From Alphaproteobacteria bacterium (GTDB lineage: Bacteria; Pseudomonadota; Alphaproteobacteria; DSM-16000; Inquilinaceae), in assembly GCA_028284045.1 (NCBI GenBank), contig JANQSN010000056.1, positions 113,199-177,198 on the forward strand: DNA of 64,000 bases, in the 5' to 3' direction. Each line of letters opens with the position of its first letter. The stretch's first letter is position 1. A model generated the notes under the pieces. The model was given only the letters and a program-made list of their open reading frames with translations, had not been told where the DNA came from and searched no databases. Made by a program: the position numbers and the translations under genes. This document shows, one piece after another, positions 31,552-40,103 of the stretch.

Positions 31552-32082
31552 GTGGTCAGTCGCAGGATGCTGTTGAAGACGGGCGCCGTCGCGGCCGTCG
31601 GCTGCACGCTCCCGATGGGCTTGGCGCTGGCAAGTAGCGGCCGGCGCAGCGTCACCCTTCTGGAGACCCATCGCAACGAGGTGCTGACCGCCGAGTACTG
31701 GGTGGACGGCTGGTACAATCCCGACGTGCTCGCCCAGATCAATTGGATCATGCGCGACTGGCGGACCGACGAGTACCGGCCGATGGACCCGGGCCTGCTC
31801 GATATCCTGCATGTCCTTCAGAACGAGTTGGGGCGCGGCGAGCCGATCCACATCATCAGCGGCTACCGCTCGCCCACCACCAATGCGATGCTGGCGGCGC
31901 GCAACCGCGGGGTCGCGCGCAACAGCTATCATATCCGGGGCCAGGCGGCCGATATCCGCCTGCCGTCGACCGATCTGCGGTCCTTGCGCAACCTGGCGAT
32001 GGACCTGGAGGCCGGCGGCGTCGGCTATTACCCGCGATCCAATTTCGTTCACGTCGACACAGGACCAGTCCGCGACTGGTGA
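31552..32082 (+). CDS. DUF882 / M15-like peptidase, Tat-exported
   Basis: 176 residues from GTG 31552 behind GAGGGGAT. The start VVSRRMLLKTGAVAAVGCTL is a twin-arginine signal. The body has LNEVLTAEYWVDGWYNPDV-type sequence HRNEVLTAEYWVDGWYNPDV, INWIMRDWRTDE, HIISGYRSPTTNAML, then RNSYHIRGQAADIRLP and SNFVHVDTGPVRDW. The S-x-H-x-x-G-x-A-x-D and final HVD are the zinc ligands of D-Ala-D-Ala-type M15 peptidases. It likely trims peptidoglycan in the periplasm. Typical family length. Confidence 0.9.
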   Translation: MVSRRMLLKTGAVAAVGCTLPMGLALASSGRRSVTLLETHRNEVLTAEYWVDGWYNPDVLAQINWIMRDWRTDEYRPMDPGLLDILHVLQNELGRGEPIHIISGYRSPTTNAMLAARNRGVARNSYHIRGQAADIRLPSTDLRSLRNLAMDLEAGGVGYYPRSNFVHVDTGPVRDW

Positions 32083-32098
32083 CCGGTCGCAGGCGCTT

Positions 32099-33448
32099 CT
32101 AGCCGGGCGTCGCAGCCTCAGATACAGCAGATACCGCGTCGCAGGTGCCAAGCGCGCGCAGCGGTGCCGTCGCCGCCACTTGTCCCGACGGGCCCAGGAC
32201 CGACGTCAGCAGGTCATGCGCCGGGTCCGTGCCCGCGCCGGGGGTGCGGAGCGGCCGGACCCGGATCGACCGGCCGTCGCCGGCCGTGGCGAAGTCGACG
32301 CCGATCGGGACCCAGCGCGCAGCGGCTGCGTGCAGGCGGCCGTCCGACCCCTCCGCCAGGCTGACCAGCAGGACGATCGAGGTTCGGCGCGCCAGGCTGC
32401 GCTGGTTGCTGACGAAGTTGCCCAGCGAGTAGGCGACCAGCCCCAGGCGGCCGTCCGCGGTCGTGACCCGCTCCAGGGGCTGTACGACATGCGGGTGGCT
32501 GCCGATCACCGCGGCGGCTCCGGCGTCGAGCATCTGACGGGCCAGGTCGCGCTGGCGGTCCAACGGGTCGTGGCTGTACTCCGCCCCCCAATGCGGCGTG
32601 GCGATCACCGCGTCGATGGCCGGGTCCGTGGCGAGCCGGCGAATGGTGTCCAGCACCTCTTGCCGGTCGTCGTAGCACATCAGGACCTGGCCGGCCGGGT
32701 CGGGGATGCCGTTGGTGCCGTAGGTGCAGGCCAGCCAGGCGATCCGGTAGCCGCGGGCCTCGGTGATCGCGTGCCAGGGCGCCGCGGGGCCGGCGCTGTG
32801 CCGCGTGCCGGTGGCGCGCACACCGGCCGCCGCCAGCGCCGCCAGCGTCCGGTCGACGCCGATGCCGTAGCGGTCCAGCGAATGGTTGTTGGCGGTGGAG
32901 ACCACGTCCACCCCGGCGCGCGCCAAGGCCGCAGCGACCGTAGAGGGGTAGTTGAACATCGGATAGCCGCTGTAGACGGCGCCGTCATAGACCCCGACCG
33001 GATGGTCGACCAGGCGGCCCTGGGCGGTCACCCCGTCGGCCAGCGGCCCTTCCAGATTGGCATAAGTGATGTCTGCGCCGCCCAGCAGTGCGGCGAGGTC
33101 CGACCACAGGCCGAAATGGCCGGTGGGGGCGCGGGCCGCCTCCTCCTGGACGGCGTCGTGCAGCAGCACGTCGCCGACCGCTGCCACGACCACCTCGCTC
33201 GACGGCAGCACGGTGTCGGTCAGGGTCAACATAGGCTGGTCCCCCGGGACCCGGCAGGTTGGCGCCTCGGCGGGCGTCGGCACGGCTGCGACCGGTGCCG
33301 GTCCGGCCGCACGATCCGCCGCACAGCCGATCGACAGGGCGGCCAGCAAGAGTGTCGAGAGACGTATCGAGAGATGGCGGCCGATCCGGCCGGCGGGAGG
33401 GGTCGGCACCGGAATCTCACCCTGTCGCTCAGGCCATGGCACGCCCAT
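32099..33448 (-). CDS. CapA-family lipoprotein (PGA_cap metallophosphatase fold)
   Basis: 449 residues. ATG 33448 with GAGGT just upstream. A lipoprotein signal ends in LLLAALSIGC. The CapA domain carries the metal-binding motifs AAVGDVLLHD, YANLEGPLAD, TANNHSLDRYGI, ATPHWGAEYSHD and SHPHVVQPLE, ending with YSLGNFVSNQ. CapA proteins act in poly-gamma-glutamate capsule formation, but this fold also occurs without CapBC, as here, so the substrate is open. Only 49 bases from the divergent hydrolase start. An upstream in-frame ATG at 33499 would overlap that gene. Confidence 0.85.
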   Translation of the reverse strand: MGVPWPERQGEIPVPTPPAGRIGRHLSIRLSTLLLAALSIGCAADRAAGPAPVAAVPTPAEAPTCRVPGDQPMLTLTDTVLPSSEVVVAAVGDVLLHDAVQEEAARAPTGHFGLWSDLAALLGGADITYANLEGPLADGVTAQGRLVDHPVGVYDGAVYSGYPMFNYPSTVAAALARAGVDVVSTANNHSLDRYGIGVDRTLAALAAAGVRATGTRHSAGPAAPWHAITEARGYRIAWLACTYGTNGIPDPAGQVLMCYDDRQEVLDTIRRLATDPAIDAVIATPHWGAEYSHDPLDRQRDLARQMLDAGAAAVIGSHPHVVQPLERVTTADGRLGLVAYSLGNFVSNQRSLARRTSIVLLVSLAEGSDGRLHAAAARWVPIGVDFATAGDGRSIRVRPLRTPGAGTDPAHDLLTSVLGPSGQVAATAPLRALGTCDAVSAVSEAATPG

Positions 33449-33497
33449 ATCTACCTCGGTAGGGGACGATTTCCCAGGATCTCGGGGGGCCAGGGTC

Positions 33498-34865
33498 ATG
33501 CCGGCGCCGATCGACCGATCCCATAGGCCTGTCCGCGTGACGCGCCATGCGTCGCGCCGGCCGGAGGGCACGCGGCCCCCGGGCGGGCCGGGCCGCGACG
33601 GCGACCGCTGGGCCCTGGCCGGGCGGTTGGCCGACCGTCTCGGCTTCGCCTTCCTCGCCCATGTCTTCTTTCCGGTCTCCACCGCGGCCTTGGCGGCCGA
33701 CAGGGTCCCGCGCGATGCCGGTGCGGCCGGCCAGCGGCTGGCGGATGAGGCGCTGGCCAGCCAGCGGCGCTGGCGACACCTGGTCTTCGGCGATCGGCCG
33801 GCGGAGACGGCGGCGCTGAAGCGGGCGGATGCCCGGCGGCGCATCCTGGCGACGACGGCGCTGGCGTCGCGTTTTGCGTCTCTGCCGCGGTTGATGACCC
33901 GCACCCCGCCGCCGCCGATCGACTGGCGGTTTCCGCCGCCGACTCAACCTGTCCCGGCGCCGCTCGGCCCCCCGGCCTGGATGCCGGATGGTGGCGGGCG
34001 GGTGCGGTTGAGCCGTCCGGTGCCGCGGCGGGAGCGGTTGGAGTACTGGGTGGAGTTGGTCGATCCCGCAGAGGACATCACCGGCTATGCGCGGCTGACC
34101 CGGCCGGTGGGTGGCCGGCCCCGCGGCACCATCGTCTTCGCCACCGGCATCGGGATGGAGGAGGACCGCCTGGTCTCCGCCGATGCTGCGGCGCGCCGGG
34201 CGGTGCGCGAAGGGTGGGCCTGGCTGGAGCTGGTGGCCGAGGATCATGGGCTGCGTTGCGCGGCCGGCCGCTTCTCCGGCGAGGCACTGATGGCCGGTGG
34301 GCCGCCGGGGCTGGCCCGCCATCTCAGGCGCGAGGCGCGGGAAATCGCCGGGCTGGTGGCCTGGGTGCGCCGGCGCTGGGGTGGCCCGGTCGTCGTCGCG
34401 GGGGTGTCGCTGGGCGCCTATGCCACGACGCTCGGCCTGACCGGCGGACCGGACTGGCCGGCCGCGGCGATGCCCGACGGGGCGCTCTTGGTGGCGCATG
34501 GCGATGGTGCCGGCCGGGCGGCGCTGGGCGGGGACCTGTTCCGCCGCCTCAAGCTGCGCGACGCACTGGCCGATGCCGGCTGGACCGACGCGCTGCTCGG
34601 CGCCTGGACCGACGCGCTGCGGCCGGCCGGGCCGCCGGGCTGCCGGCCGCAGGCGATCTTCTCGGTGACTGGGGCGGCCGACCAGCTCATCCCGCCGGAG
34701 GATGCCGCCGCTCTGCTCGACCGCTGGGGGGTGCCGGCGGAGAACCGGCTGGTGGTCGGCTGGGCCGGCCATCTGACCGTGCCGACGGTGGCGCTCAACC
34801 ATCGCTGGGCCTGGGACCGGCTGGCGGCGTTGGCGGCGGCATCGGGGACGCCGGCCGCCGATTGA
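33498..34865 (+). CDS. Alpha/beta hydrolase family protein
   Basis: 455 residues. An Arg/Pro-rich start is followed by a helical region (LADRLGFAFLAHVFFPVSTA). From residue about 160 an alpha/beta hydrolase appears: PRGTIVFATGIGMEEDRL, the nucleophile elbow VVAGVSLGAYATTLGL (GVSLG), a late acid GAADQLIPPED and the catalytic His in GWAGHLTVP. No signal peptide. Similar proteins are often annotated only as alpha/beta hydrolases of unknown substrate. Nucleophile serine and histidine look intact. Confidence 0.75.
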   Translation: MPAPIDRSHRPVRVTRHASRRPEGTRPPGGPGRDGDRWALAGRLADRLGFAFLAHVFFPVSTAALAADRVPRDAGAAGQRLADEALASQRRWRHLVFGDRPAETAALKRADARRRILATTALASRFASLPRLMTRTPPPPIDWRFPPPTQPVPAPLGPPAWMPDGGGRVRLSRPVPRRERLEYWVELVDPAEDITGYARLTRPVGGRPRGTIVFATGIGMEEDRLVSADAAARRAVREGWAWLELVAEDHGLRCAAGRFSGEALMAGGPPGLARHLRREAREIAGLVAWVRRRWGGPVVVAGVSLGAYATTLGLTGGPDWPAAAMPDGALLVAHGDGAGRAALGGDLFRRLKLRDALADAGWTDALLGAWTDALRPAGPPGCRPQAIFSVTGAADQLIPPEDAAALLDRWGVPAENRLVVGWAGHLTVPTVALNHRWAWDRLAALAAASGTPAAD

Positions 34866-34895
34866 GGTGATGTTCGCACCGGGTGTTGCCGGTAT

Positions 34896-34910
34896 GTTCC
34901 ATATATGTTC
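34896..34910 (+). promoter_or_regulatory. LexA (SOS) box upstream of imuB
   Basis: GTTC-CATATAT-GTTC is an exact match to the alphaproteobacterial LexA consensus GTTC-N7-GTTC. It lies 57 bases before the preferred imuB start and overlaps an AT-rich likely -10 region, so LexA should block transcription until DNA damage. Confidence 0.88.
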
Positions 34911-34966
34911 TTATGAGCGTCCGTCGTTCCGCAACCGACCGGATGCCCTGCCCCATGTCTCGCCCG

Positions 34967-36556
34967 ATGTCCCGCCGGATTCTCGCCCTTTGGCTGCCCG
35001 CGCTGCCGACCGACCGGGTCCATCGCCACCGGCGCCCGCCGGCGGGAGACACGGTCGAACCGCCCCTGGTGATCGCCGATACCCTGGCCAATCGGCGCGT
35101 GGTGGTGGCGGTGGACGACCGGGCGGCGGCGCTCGGCCTGGTGCCGGGCATGGCGCTGGCCGATGCCCGGGCCGTCTGCCCGACGCTGGCCGCCCATCCG
35201 GCCGATCCGGCGGGCGATGCCCAGGCGCTGGCCGGGCTGGCCGACTGGTGCGGGCGCTATACGCCGCTGGTCGCCGTCGCCGGCCCGGACGGTTTGTTCC
35301 TCGACATCACCGGGGCCACCCATCTGTTCGGCGGAGAGGCGGGATTGGCCCGCGACCTGCTGCGCCGGCTCGCCGGCTTCGGCTATGCCGTGCGGCTGGC
35401 GGTCGCCGGCACCCCCGGAGCCGCCTGGGCGGTGGCCCGGGTCGGGCCGGCGGCCGGCTGGTCGGGCGGCCGGCTGGGCGAGGCGCTGGTGGCGCCGGGG
35501 GCGCAGCGCACGGCGCTGGCCGGGCTGGCGGTGGCCGGCCTGCGCCTGGACGCTGCCGTGGTTGCGGGGCTGGAACAGGCGGGCCTGACTCGGATCGGCG
35601 ATCTCGGCGCCTGCCCGCGGGGGCCGCTGGCCGCGCGCTTCGGCCGCGGGCTGCTGGCGCGCCTGGACCAGGCGATGGGTGCGGTGGGGGAGGCGATCAG
35701 CCCTCGCCTGCCGGCCTCTTCGCATCGGGTCTTGCTGCGCTTTGCCGAGCCGCTTGGCCGGCATGAGGATATCGCCGCGGCGATCGACCGGGCGGCGCAG
35801 GATCTGTGCCGCAGCCTCGACCGCCGGGGCGACGGCGCCAGCCGCATCGCGCTGACGCTCTGGCGGGTCGACGGCCAGGTAATCCGCCGGACCGTCGGCA
35901 CCAGCCGGCCGACCCGCCGGCCGGCGGTGATCTGCCGGCTGTTGGGCGAGCGTCTCGATGGCATCGACGCCGGCTTCGGGATCGAGACGGTGGGGCTGGC
36001 GGCCTCGGAGACCGCCCCGCTCAGCCCGCATCAGGACGATTTCGCCGGGGCGGCGGCGGCGACCGGCGCGGTGGCGCTGGGCGAGCTGGTGGACCGCCTG
36101 ATGGTCCGCCTGGGCGACGATGCGGTCTGGCAGCCGGCGGTGGCCCAGAGCCATTGGCCGGACCGCACCGTCGCCCGCCGGCCGGTGGCGGCGCCCCCGC
36201 GCCGCCGGGGGCAGGGTGCCGGCACGGATGCTGCCCCGGCGACGTGGCCGGCCGATCGGCCGCGCCCGGTCCGCCTCCTGCCGGTGCCGGAGCCGGTGGA
36301 GGCGATCGCCCCGGTGCCCGACGATCCGCCCATGGTCTTCCGCTGGAAGGGTGTGGCCTATCGGGTCGCCCGCGCCGACGGACCGGAACGGCTGACGCCG
36401 GAATGGTGGCGGCGCGGGCGGGGCCGCGACCGGCGGCGGTCGCGCGACTATTACCGGGTGGAGGATGCGCAAGGCCGCCGCTTCTGGCTCTACCGGGAAG
36501 GCAGCTACGCCCCCGAGACGCCGACCCGCTGGTTCCTGCACGGCCTGTTCGCCTAG
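34967..36556 (+). CDS. imuB: Y-family polymerase-like mutagenesis protein ImuB
   Basis: 529 residues from ATG 34967 (MSRRILALWLPALPTDRVHR); in-frame ATGs at 34913, 34943 and 34955 are alternatives, and none has a clear Shine-Dalgarno. Core blocks are GMALADARAVCPTLAAHPAD, ADWCGRYTPLVAVAGPDGLF, LDITGATHLFGGEAGLARDL and LRIGDLG-like LTRIGDLGACP. ImuB lacks polymerase active-site acids and acts as a clamp-binding hub for DnaE2 in error-prone repair. The C-terminal part is Arg/Pro-rich. The LexA box in front places it in the SOS regulon. No imuA precedes it. Confidence 0.9.
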   Translation: MSRRILALWLPALPTDRVHRHRRPPAGDTVEPPLVIADTLANRRVVVAVDDRAAALGLVPGMALADARAVCPTLAAHPADPAGDAQALAGLADWCGRYTPLVAVAGPDGLFLDITGATHLFGGEAGLARDLLRRLAGFGYAVRLAVAGTPGAAWAVARVGPAAGWSGGRLGEALVAPGAQRTALAGLAVAGLRLDAAVVAGLEQAGLTRIGDLGACPRGPLAARFGRGLLARLDQAMGAVGEAISPRLPASSHRVLLRFAEPLGRHEDIAAAIDRAAQDLCRSLDRRGDGASRIALTLWRVDGQVIRRTVGTSRPTRRPAVICRLLGERLDGIDAGFGIETVGLAASETAPLSPHQDDFAGAAAATGAVALGELVDRLMVRLGDDAVWQPAVAQSHWPDRTVARRPVAAPPRRRGQGAGTDAAPATWPADRPRPVRLLPVPEPVEAIAPVPDDPPMVFRWKGVAYRVARADGPERLTPEWWRRGRGRDRRRSRDYYRVEDAQGRRFWLYREGSYAPETPTRWFLHGLFA

Positions 36557-36690
36557 CAGGCTGCTGAAAAACGCCAGACCTAACCTTGAACGTCATTCCC
36601 GCGCAGGCGGGAATCTTTTCGTTTCAAGCGGTTGGAGGTTCCCGCCTGCGCGGGAACGACGTTGGGAAGATGTTTTTCAGCAACCTGCTA
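36554..36690. repeat. Palindromic repeat element overlapping imuB stop codon
   Basis: 137 bp bounded by 19-bp inverted repeats, TAGCAGGCTGCTGAAAAAC at 36554-36572 and GTTTTTCAGCAACCTGCTA at 36672-36690 (18 of 19 match). Inside are two REP-like hairpins that are reverse complements of one another: TTCCCGC-GCAG-GCGGGAA and TTCCCGC-CTGC-GCGGGAA. The left end supplies the imuB TAG. No coding capacity, so it is a MITE-like or REP-type element. Confidence 0.8.
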
Positions 36691-36791
36691 GAGCATTTTT
36701 CAGCCGGGTGGATTTACCCGGCAACTCGGAAAACGCGTTGGAACAAGATGATAGAGCGTGTTGGCTGACACTGGTCAGCCAACACGCTCTA
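36689..36791. repeat. Second palindromic repeat with perfect 18-bp hairpin before dnaE2
   Basis: Next to the first element. A hairpin GCCGGGT-GGATT-TACCCGGC-type stem lies near 36702-36722. At 36752-36769 TAGAGCGTGTTGGCTGAC pairs perfectly with 36774-36791 GTCAGCCAACACGCTCTA around the loop ACTG. The right arm ends 10 bases before the dnaE2 ATG and just before its AAGGGGG Shine-Dalgarno, so it can affect both transcription and translation of dnaE2. Confidence 0.85.
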
Positions 36792-36801
36792 AGGGGGCGG
36801 C

Positions 36802-39800
36802 ATGGACGGCTATGCGGAGTTGCAGGTCACCAGCAACTTCTCCTTCCTGCGCGGTGCCTCGCATCCGGAGGAGCTGGCGGTCACCGCCGCGGCGCTGGGC
36901 CATCGGGCGATCGCGATCGCCGACCGCAATTCGCTGGCCGGCGTGGTGCGGGCGCATACCGCCTGCCGCCAGGCGGGGCTGCGCCTCGTGGTGGGCGCGC
37001 GGCTCGACCCGGTGGACGGGCCGTCCTTCCTGTGCTTTCCGCGGGACAAGCCGGCCTATCAGCGGCTGTCGCGGCTGATCACGCTGGGCCGGCGTCGGGC
37101 GGCCAAGGGCGATTGCCGGCTGACCCAGGACGACATCGCCGGCCATGCCGCGGGGCAGATCCTGGTGGCGGTGCCGCCCGACAGCCCGGGCGCGCCGGTG
37201 CTAGACGCCTTCGCCGGCGATCTGGTGCCAGCGCTCGCCCGCTTCGCCGCCCTGCCGGCCGGCGACCGGCCAAGGCTCTATCTCGCCGCCAGCCCGCTCT
37301 ATGCCGGGGCCGATAACAAGCGGATCGGCCGGCTGGCCGCCATCGCCGCCCGGCTCGCCCTGCCGCTGGTGGCGACCAACGACGCGCTCTACCACGACCC
37401 GGCGCGCAAGCCGTTGGCCGATGTGCTGACCTGCATCCGCGAACGCTGCACGATTGCCGAGGCCGGCTGGCGCCTCGCCGCCAATGCCGAGCGCCATTTG
37501 AAGCCGGCGGCGGAGATGCGCCGGCTGTTCCGCGGCCAGGACGCGGCCGTCGCGGCGACGTTGGAGATCGCGCAGGCCTGCCGGTTCAGCCTCGACGAAC
37601 TGCGCTACGACTATCCCGACGAGGTCTCCGGCACCGGCGAAGGCGCGCAAGCGACGCTGGCGCGGCTGACCTGGGAGGGTGCGGCGGTGCGCTATCCGGA
37701 CGGCGTGCCCGACCGGGTTGCCGCGCAGCTTGCCCACGAGTTGGCGCTGATCGAGGAACTCGGCTACGCCCCCTATTTCCTGACGGTCCAGGACATCGTG
37801 CGCTTCGCCCGGTCCCGCGACATCCTCTGCCAGGGGCGCGGCTCGGCCGCCAATTCCGCGGTGTGCTTCGTGCTGGGCATCACCGCGGTCGACCCGGACC
37901 GCGCCGATCTGCTGTTCGAACGCTTCGTCTCCGCCGCGCGCAACGAGCCGCCGGATATCGACGTCGATTTCGAGCATGAGCGGCGCGAGGAGGTGATCCA
38001 GTACGTCTACGCCAAATACGGGCGCGACCGCGCCGGGCTGACGGCGACCGTCATCTGCTATCGCGGCCGCGGCGCGCTACGCGATGTCGGCAAGGCGATG
38101 GGCCTGTCGGTGGATACCGTGGCCCGGCTGTCGGGCACGCTGTGGGGCTGGTATGGCGACGACCTGGAACCGGCCCGCCTGGCCGAGGCCGGCCTCGATC
38201 CCGCCGACCGTACTTTGCGCCAGACCCTGGCGCTGGCCCGCCAGATCCAGGGCTTCCCGCGCCACCTGTCCCAGCATGTCGGCGGCTTCGTGATCAGCCG
38301 CGGGCCACTCAGCGATCTGGTGCCGGTGGAGAACGCGGCGATGGCCGACCGCACGGTCATCCAGTGGGACAAGGACGACCTCGACGCGCTGGGCATCCTG
38401 AAGGTCGATGTGCTGGGCCTCGGCATGCTGTCCTGCGTGCGCCGCGGCTTCGCGCTGTTGGCGGAGGCCTATGGCCGGTCGCTCGATCTGGCGAGCGTGC
38501 CGCCGGAAGATCCGGCGGTGTACGACATGCTGTGCCGCGGCGACAGCCTGGGCGTCTTCCAGGTGGAAAGCCGGGCGCAGATGGCGATGCTGCCGCGCCT
38601 CAAGCCGCGCACCTTCTACGACCTGGTGATCGAGGTGGCGATCGTCCGGCCGGGGCCGATCCAGGGCGACATGGTGCATCCCTATCTGCGCCGCCGCAGC
38701 GGGGAGGAGGCGGTGGACTACCCCTCCGGCGATCTCGCCCGAGTCTTGCGCAAGACCCTGGGCGTGCCGCTGTTCCAGGAGCAGGCGATGCAGATCGCCA
38801 TCGTCGGCGCCGGCTTCACCCCGTCGGAGGCCGATCAGCTCCGCCGCGCCATGGCGACCTTCCGCAAGCTGGGCGACATCCACCGCTTCGCCGACAAGAT
38901 GATCGGCGGCATGTTAGAGCGCGGCTATGACGAGGACTTCGCGCGGCGCTGCTTTCGCCAGATCGAGGGCTTCGGCACCTACGGCTTTCCGGAGAGCCAT
39001 GCCGCCAGCTTCGCGCTGCTCGTCTATGTCTCGTCCTGGCTGAAATGCCATTACCCGGCGGTTTTCGCCGCGGCGCTGCTGAACAGCCAGCCCATGGGCT
39101 TCTACGCCCCGGCGCAGATCGTCCGCGACGCGCGCGAGCATGGCGTGCCAGTGCGCGCGCCGGACGTCAATTTCTCCCAATGGGATTGCAGCCTGGAGCC
39201 GGTGGGGGAGGGGCGGTTTGCGCTCCGCCTCGGCCTGCGCCTGGTCAAGGGGTTGGCGCGGGAGGAGGCCGACCGGCTGGTCGCGCGGCGCGAGGCCGGC
39301 GGGCTGTTCGACGGCGTCGCGGCGCTGTGGCGGGCCGGCACGGTGTCGGCGGCGACGCTGGAGACCCTGGCGCGGGCGGATGCCTTCCGCTCCCTCGGCC
39401 TCGACCGGCGCGAGGCGCTGTGGGCGGTGCGCGGGCTCGGGGCCCCGCCGCTGCCGCTGTTCCGCAGCCTCGACCGGGCGGCGGCGGAGCCGGCGGTGGC
39501 CCTGCCGGCAATGGCGATGGGCGAGCAGGTGGTCGGCGATTACGAGACCATCTCGCTGACCTTGAAGGCGCATCCGGTGGGCCTGCTGCGCGACCGGCTG
39601 GCGGCGGCGGGCTGGCAGCCGAATGGCGGGCTCGCCGCGGCGAAAGACGGCGCGTCGGTGCGTCTGGCCGGCCTGGTGCTGGTGCGCCAGCGGCCGGGCA
39701 GCGCGAAGGGCGTCATCTTCATCACCATCGAGGACGAAACCGGCATCGCCAATCTGGTCGTGCTGCCGCCGGTGTTCGAGCGACTGCGGCGGGAGGTACT

Positions 39801-40038
39801 GCGCGCCCGCCTGCTTGGCGCGGTCGGCCGGGTGGAGCGGCGCGAGGCGGTCATTCATGTCCGGGTCGACCGGCTGGTCGATCTGTCGGCCTGGCTGGCC
39901 GACCTGGTGCCGGCGCGCGGGCAGGCCAGCGGCCCGGCGCTGGCCCGCCATCTCGCCCGCGCCGACGAGGTGCGCCGGCCGACCCGCGACCACCGCGACG
40001 AGCCTGCCACCTTGCAGAAGGCGCGCAGCTTCCGCTAA
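36802..40038 (+). CDS. dnaE2: Error-prone DNA polymerase DnaE2
   Basis: 1078 residues, usual for DnaE2. The N-terminal PHP domain begins YAELQVTSNFSFLRGASHPE. Polymerase motifs include GRGSAANSAVCFVLGITAVD, EPPDIDVDFEHERREEVIQY (catalytic Asp pair), GFPRHLSQHVGGFVIS and GTYGFPESHAASFALLVYVS. A C-terminal OB fold (IFITIEDETGIANLVV) follows. It replicates across lesions with ImuB. ATG 36802 is behind AAGGGGG. The block of palindromic repeats between imuB and dnaE2 is unusual for a coupled operon. A terminator follows. Confidence 0.95.
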   Translation: MDGYAELQVTSNFSFLRGASHPEELAVTAAALGHRAIAIADRNSLAGVVRAHTACRQAGLRLVVGARLDPVDGPSFLCFPRDKPAYQRLSRLITLGRRRAAKGDCRLTQDDIAGHAAGQILVAVPPDSPGAPVLDAFAGDLVPALARFAALPAGDRPRLYLAASPLYAGADNKRIGRLAAIAARLALPLVATNDALYHDPARKPLADVLTCIRERCTIAEAGWRLAANAERHLKPAAEMRRLFRGQDAAVAATLEIAQACRFSLDELRYDYPDEVSGTGEGAQATLARLTWEGAAVRYPDGVPDRVAAQLAHELALIEELGYAPYFLTVQDIVRFARSRDILCQGRGSAANSAVCFVLGITAVDPDRADLLFERFVSAARNEPPDIDVDFEHERREEVIQYVYAKYGRDRAGLTATVICYRGRGALRDVGKAMGLSVDTVARLSGTLWGWYGDDLEPARLAEAGLDPADRTLRQTLALARQIQGFPRHLSQHVGGFVISRGPLSDLVPVENAAMADRTVIQWDKDDLDALGILKVDVLGLGMLSCVRRGFALLAEAYGRSLDLASVPPEDPAVYDMLCRGDSLGVFQVESRAQMAMLPRLKPRTFYDLVIEVAIVRPGPIQGDMVHPYLRRRSGEEAVDYPSGDLARVLRKTLGVPLFQEQAMQIAIVGAGFTPSEADQLRRAMATFRKLGDIHRFADKMIGGMLERGYDEDFARRCFRQIEGFGTYGFPESHAASFALLVYVSSWLKCHYPAVFAAALLNSQPMGFYAPAQIVRDAREHGVPVRAPDVNFSQWDCSLEPVGEGRFALRLGLRLVKGLAREEADRLVARREAGGLFDGVAALWRAGTVSAATLETLARADAFRSLGLDRREALWAVRGLGAPPLPLFRSLDRAAAEPAVALPAMAMGEQVVGDYETISLTLKAHPVGLLRDRLAAAGWQPNGGLAAAKDGASVRLAGLVLVRQRPGSAKGVIFITIEDETGIANLVVLPPVFERLRREVLRARLLGAVGRVERREAVIHVRVDRLVDLSAWLADLVPARGQASGPALARHLARADEVRRPTRDHRDEPATLQKARSFR

Positions 40039-40039
40039 C

Positions 40040-40059
40040 GCTGGCGGCGCCGGCTTTTT
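40040..40059 (+). terminator. Intrinsic terminator after dnaE2
   Basis: Stem GCTGGC / GCCGGC (one G-T wobble) with a GGC loop followed by TTTTT, two bases after the dnaE2 stop. Confidence 0.8.
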
Positions 40060-40103
40060 GCGCCTTTCCATTCCGTCGTCGTGGCGATCGGTCCCGAACA
40101 CCC

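Noticed and set aside
31196..31637. Two small open frames of 85-108 codons in the gap before the DUF882 gene
   Set aside because: No Shine-Dalgarno, poor codon use and overlap with the true DUF882 start region.
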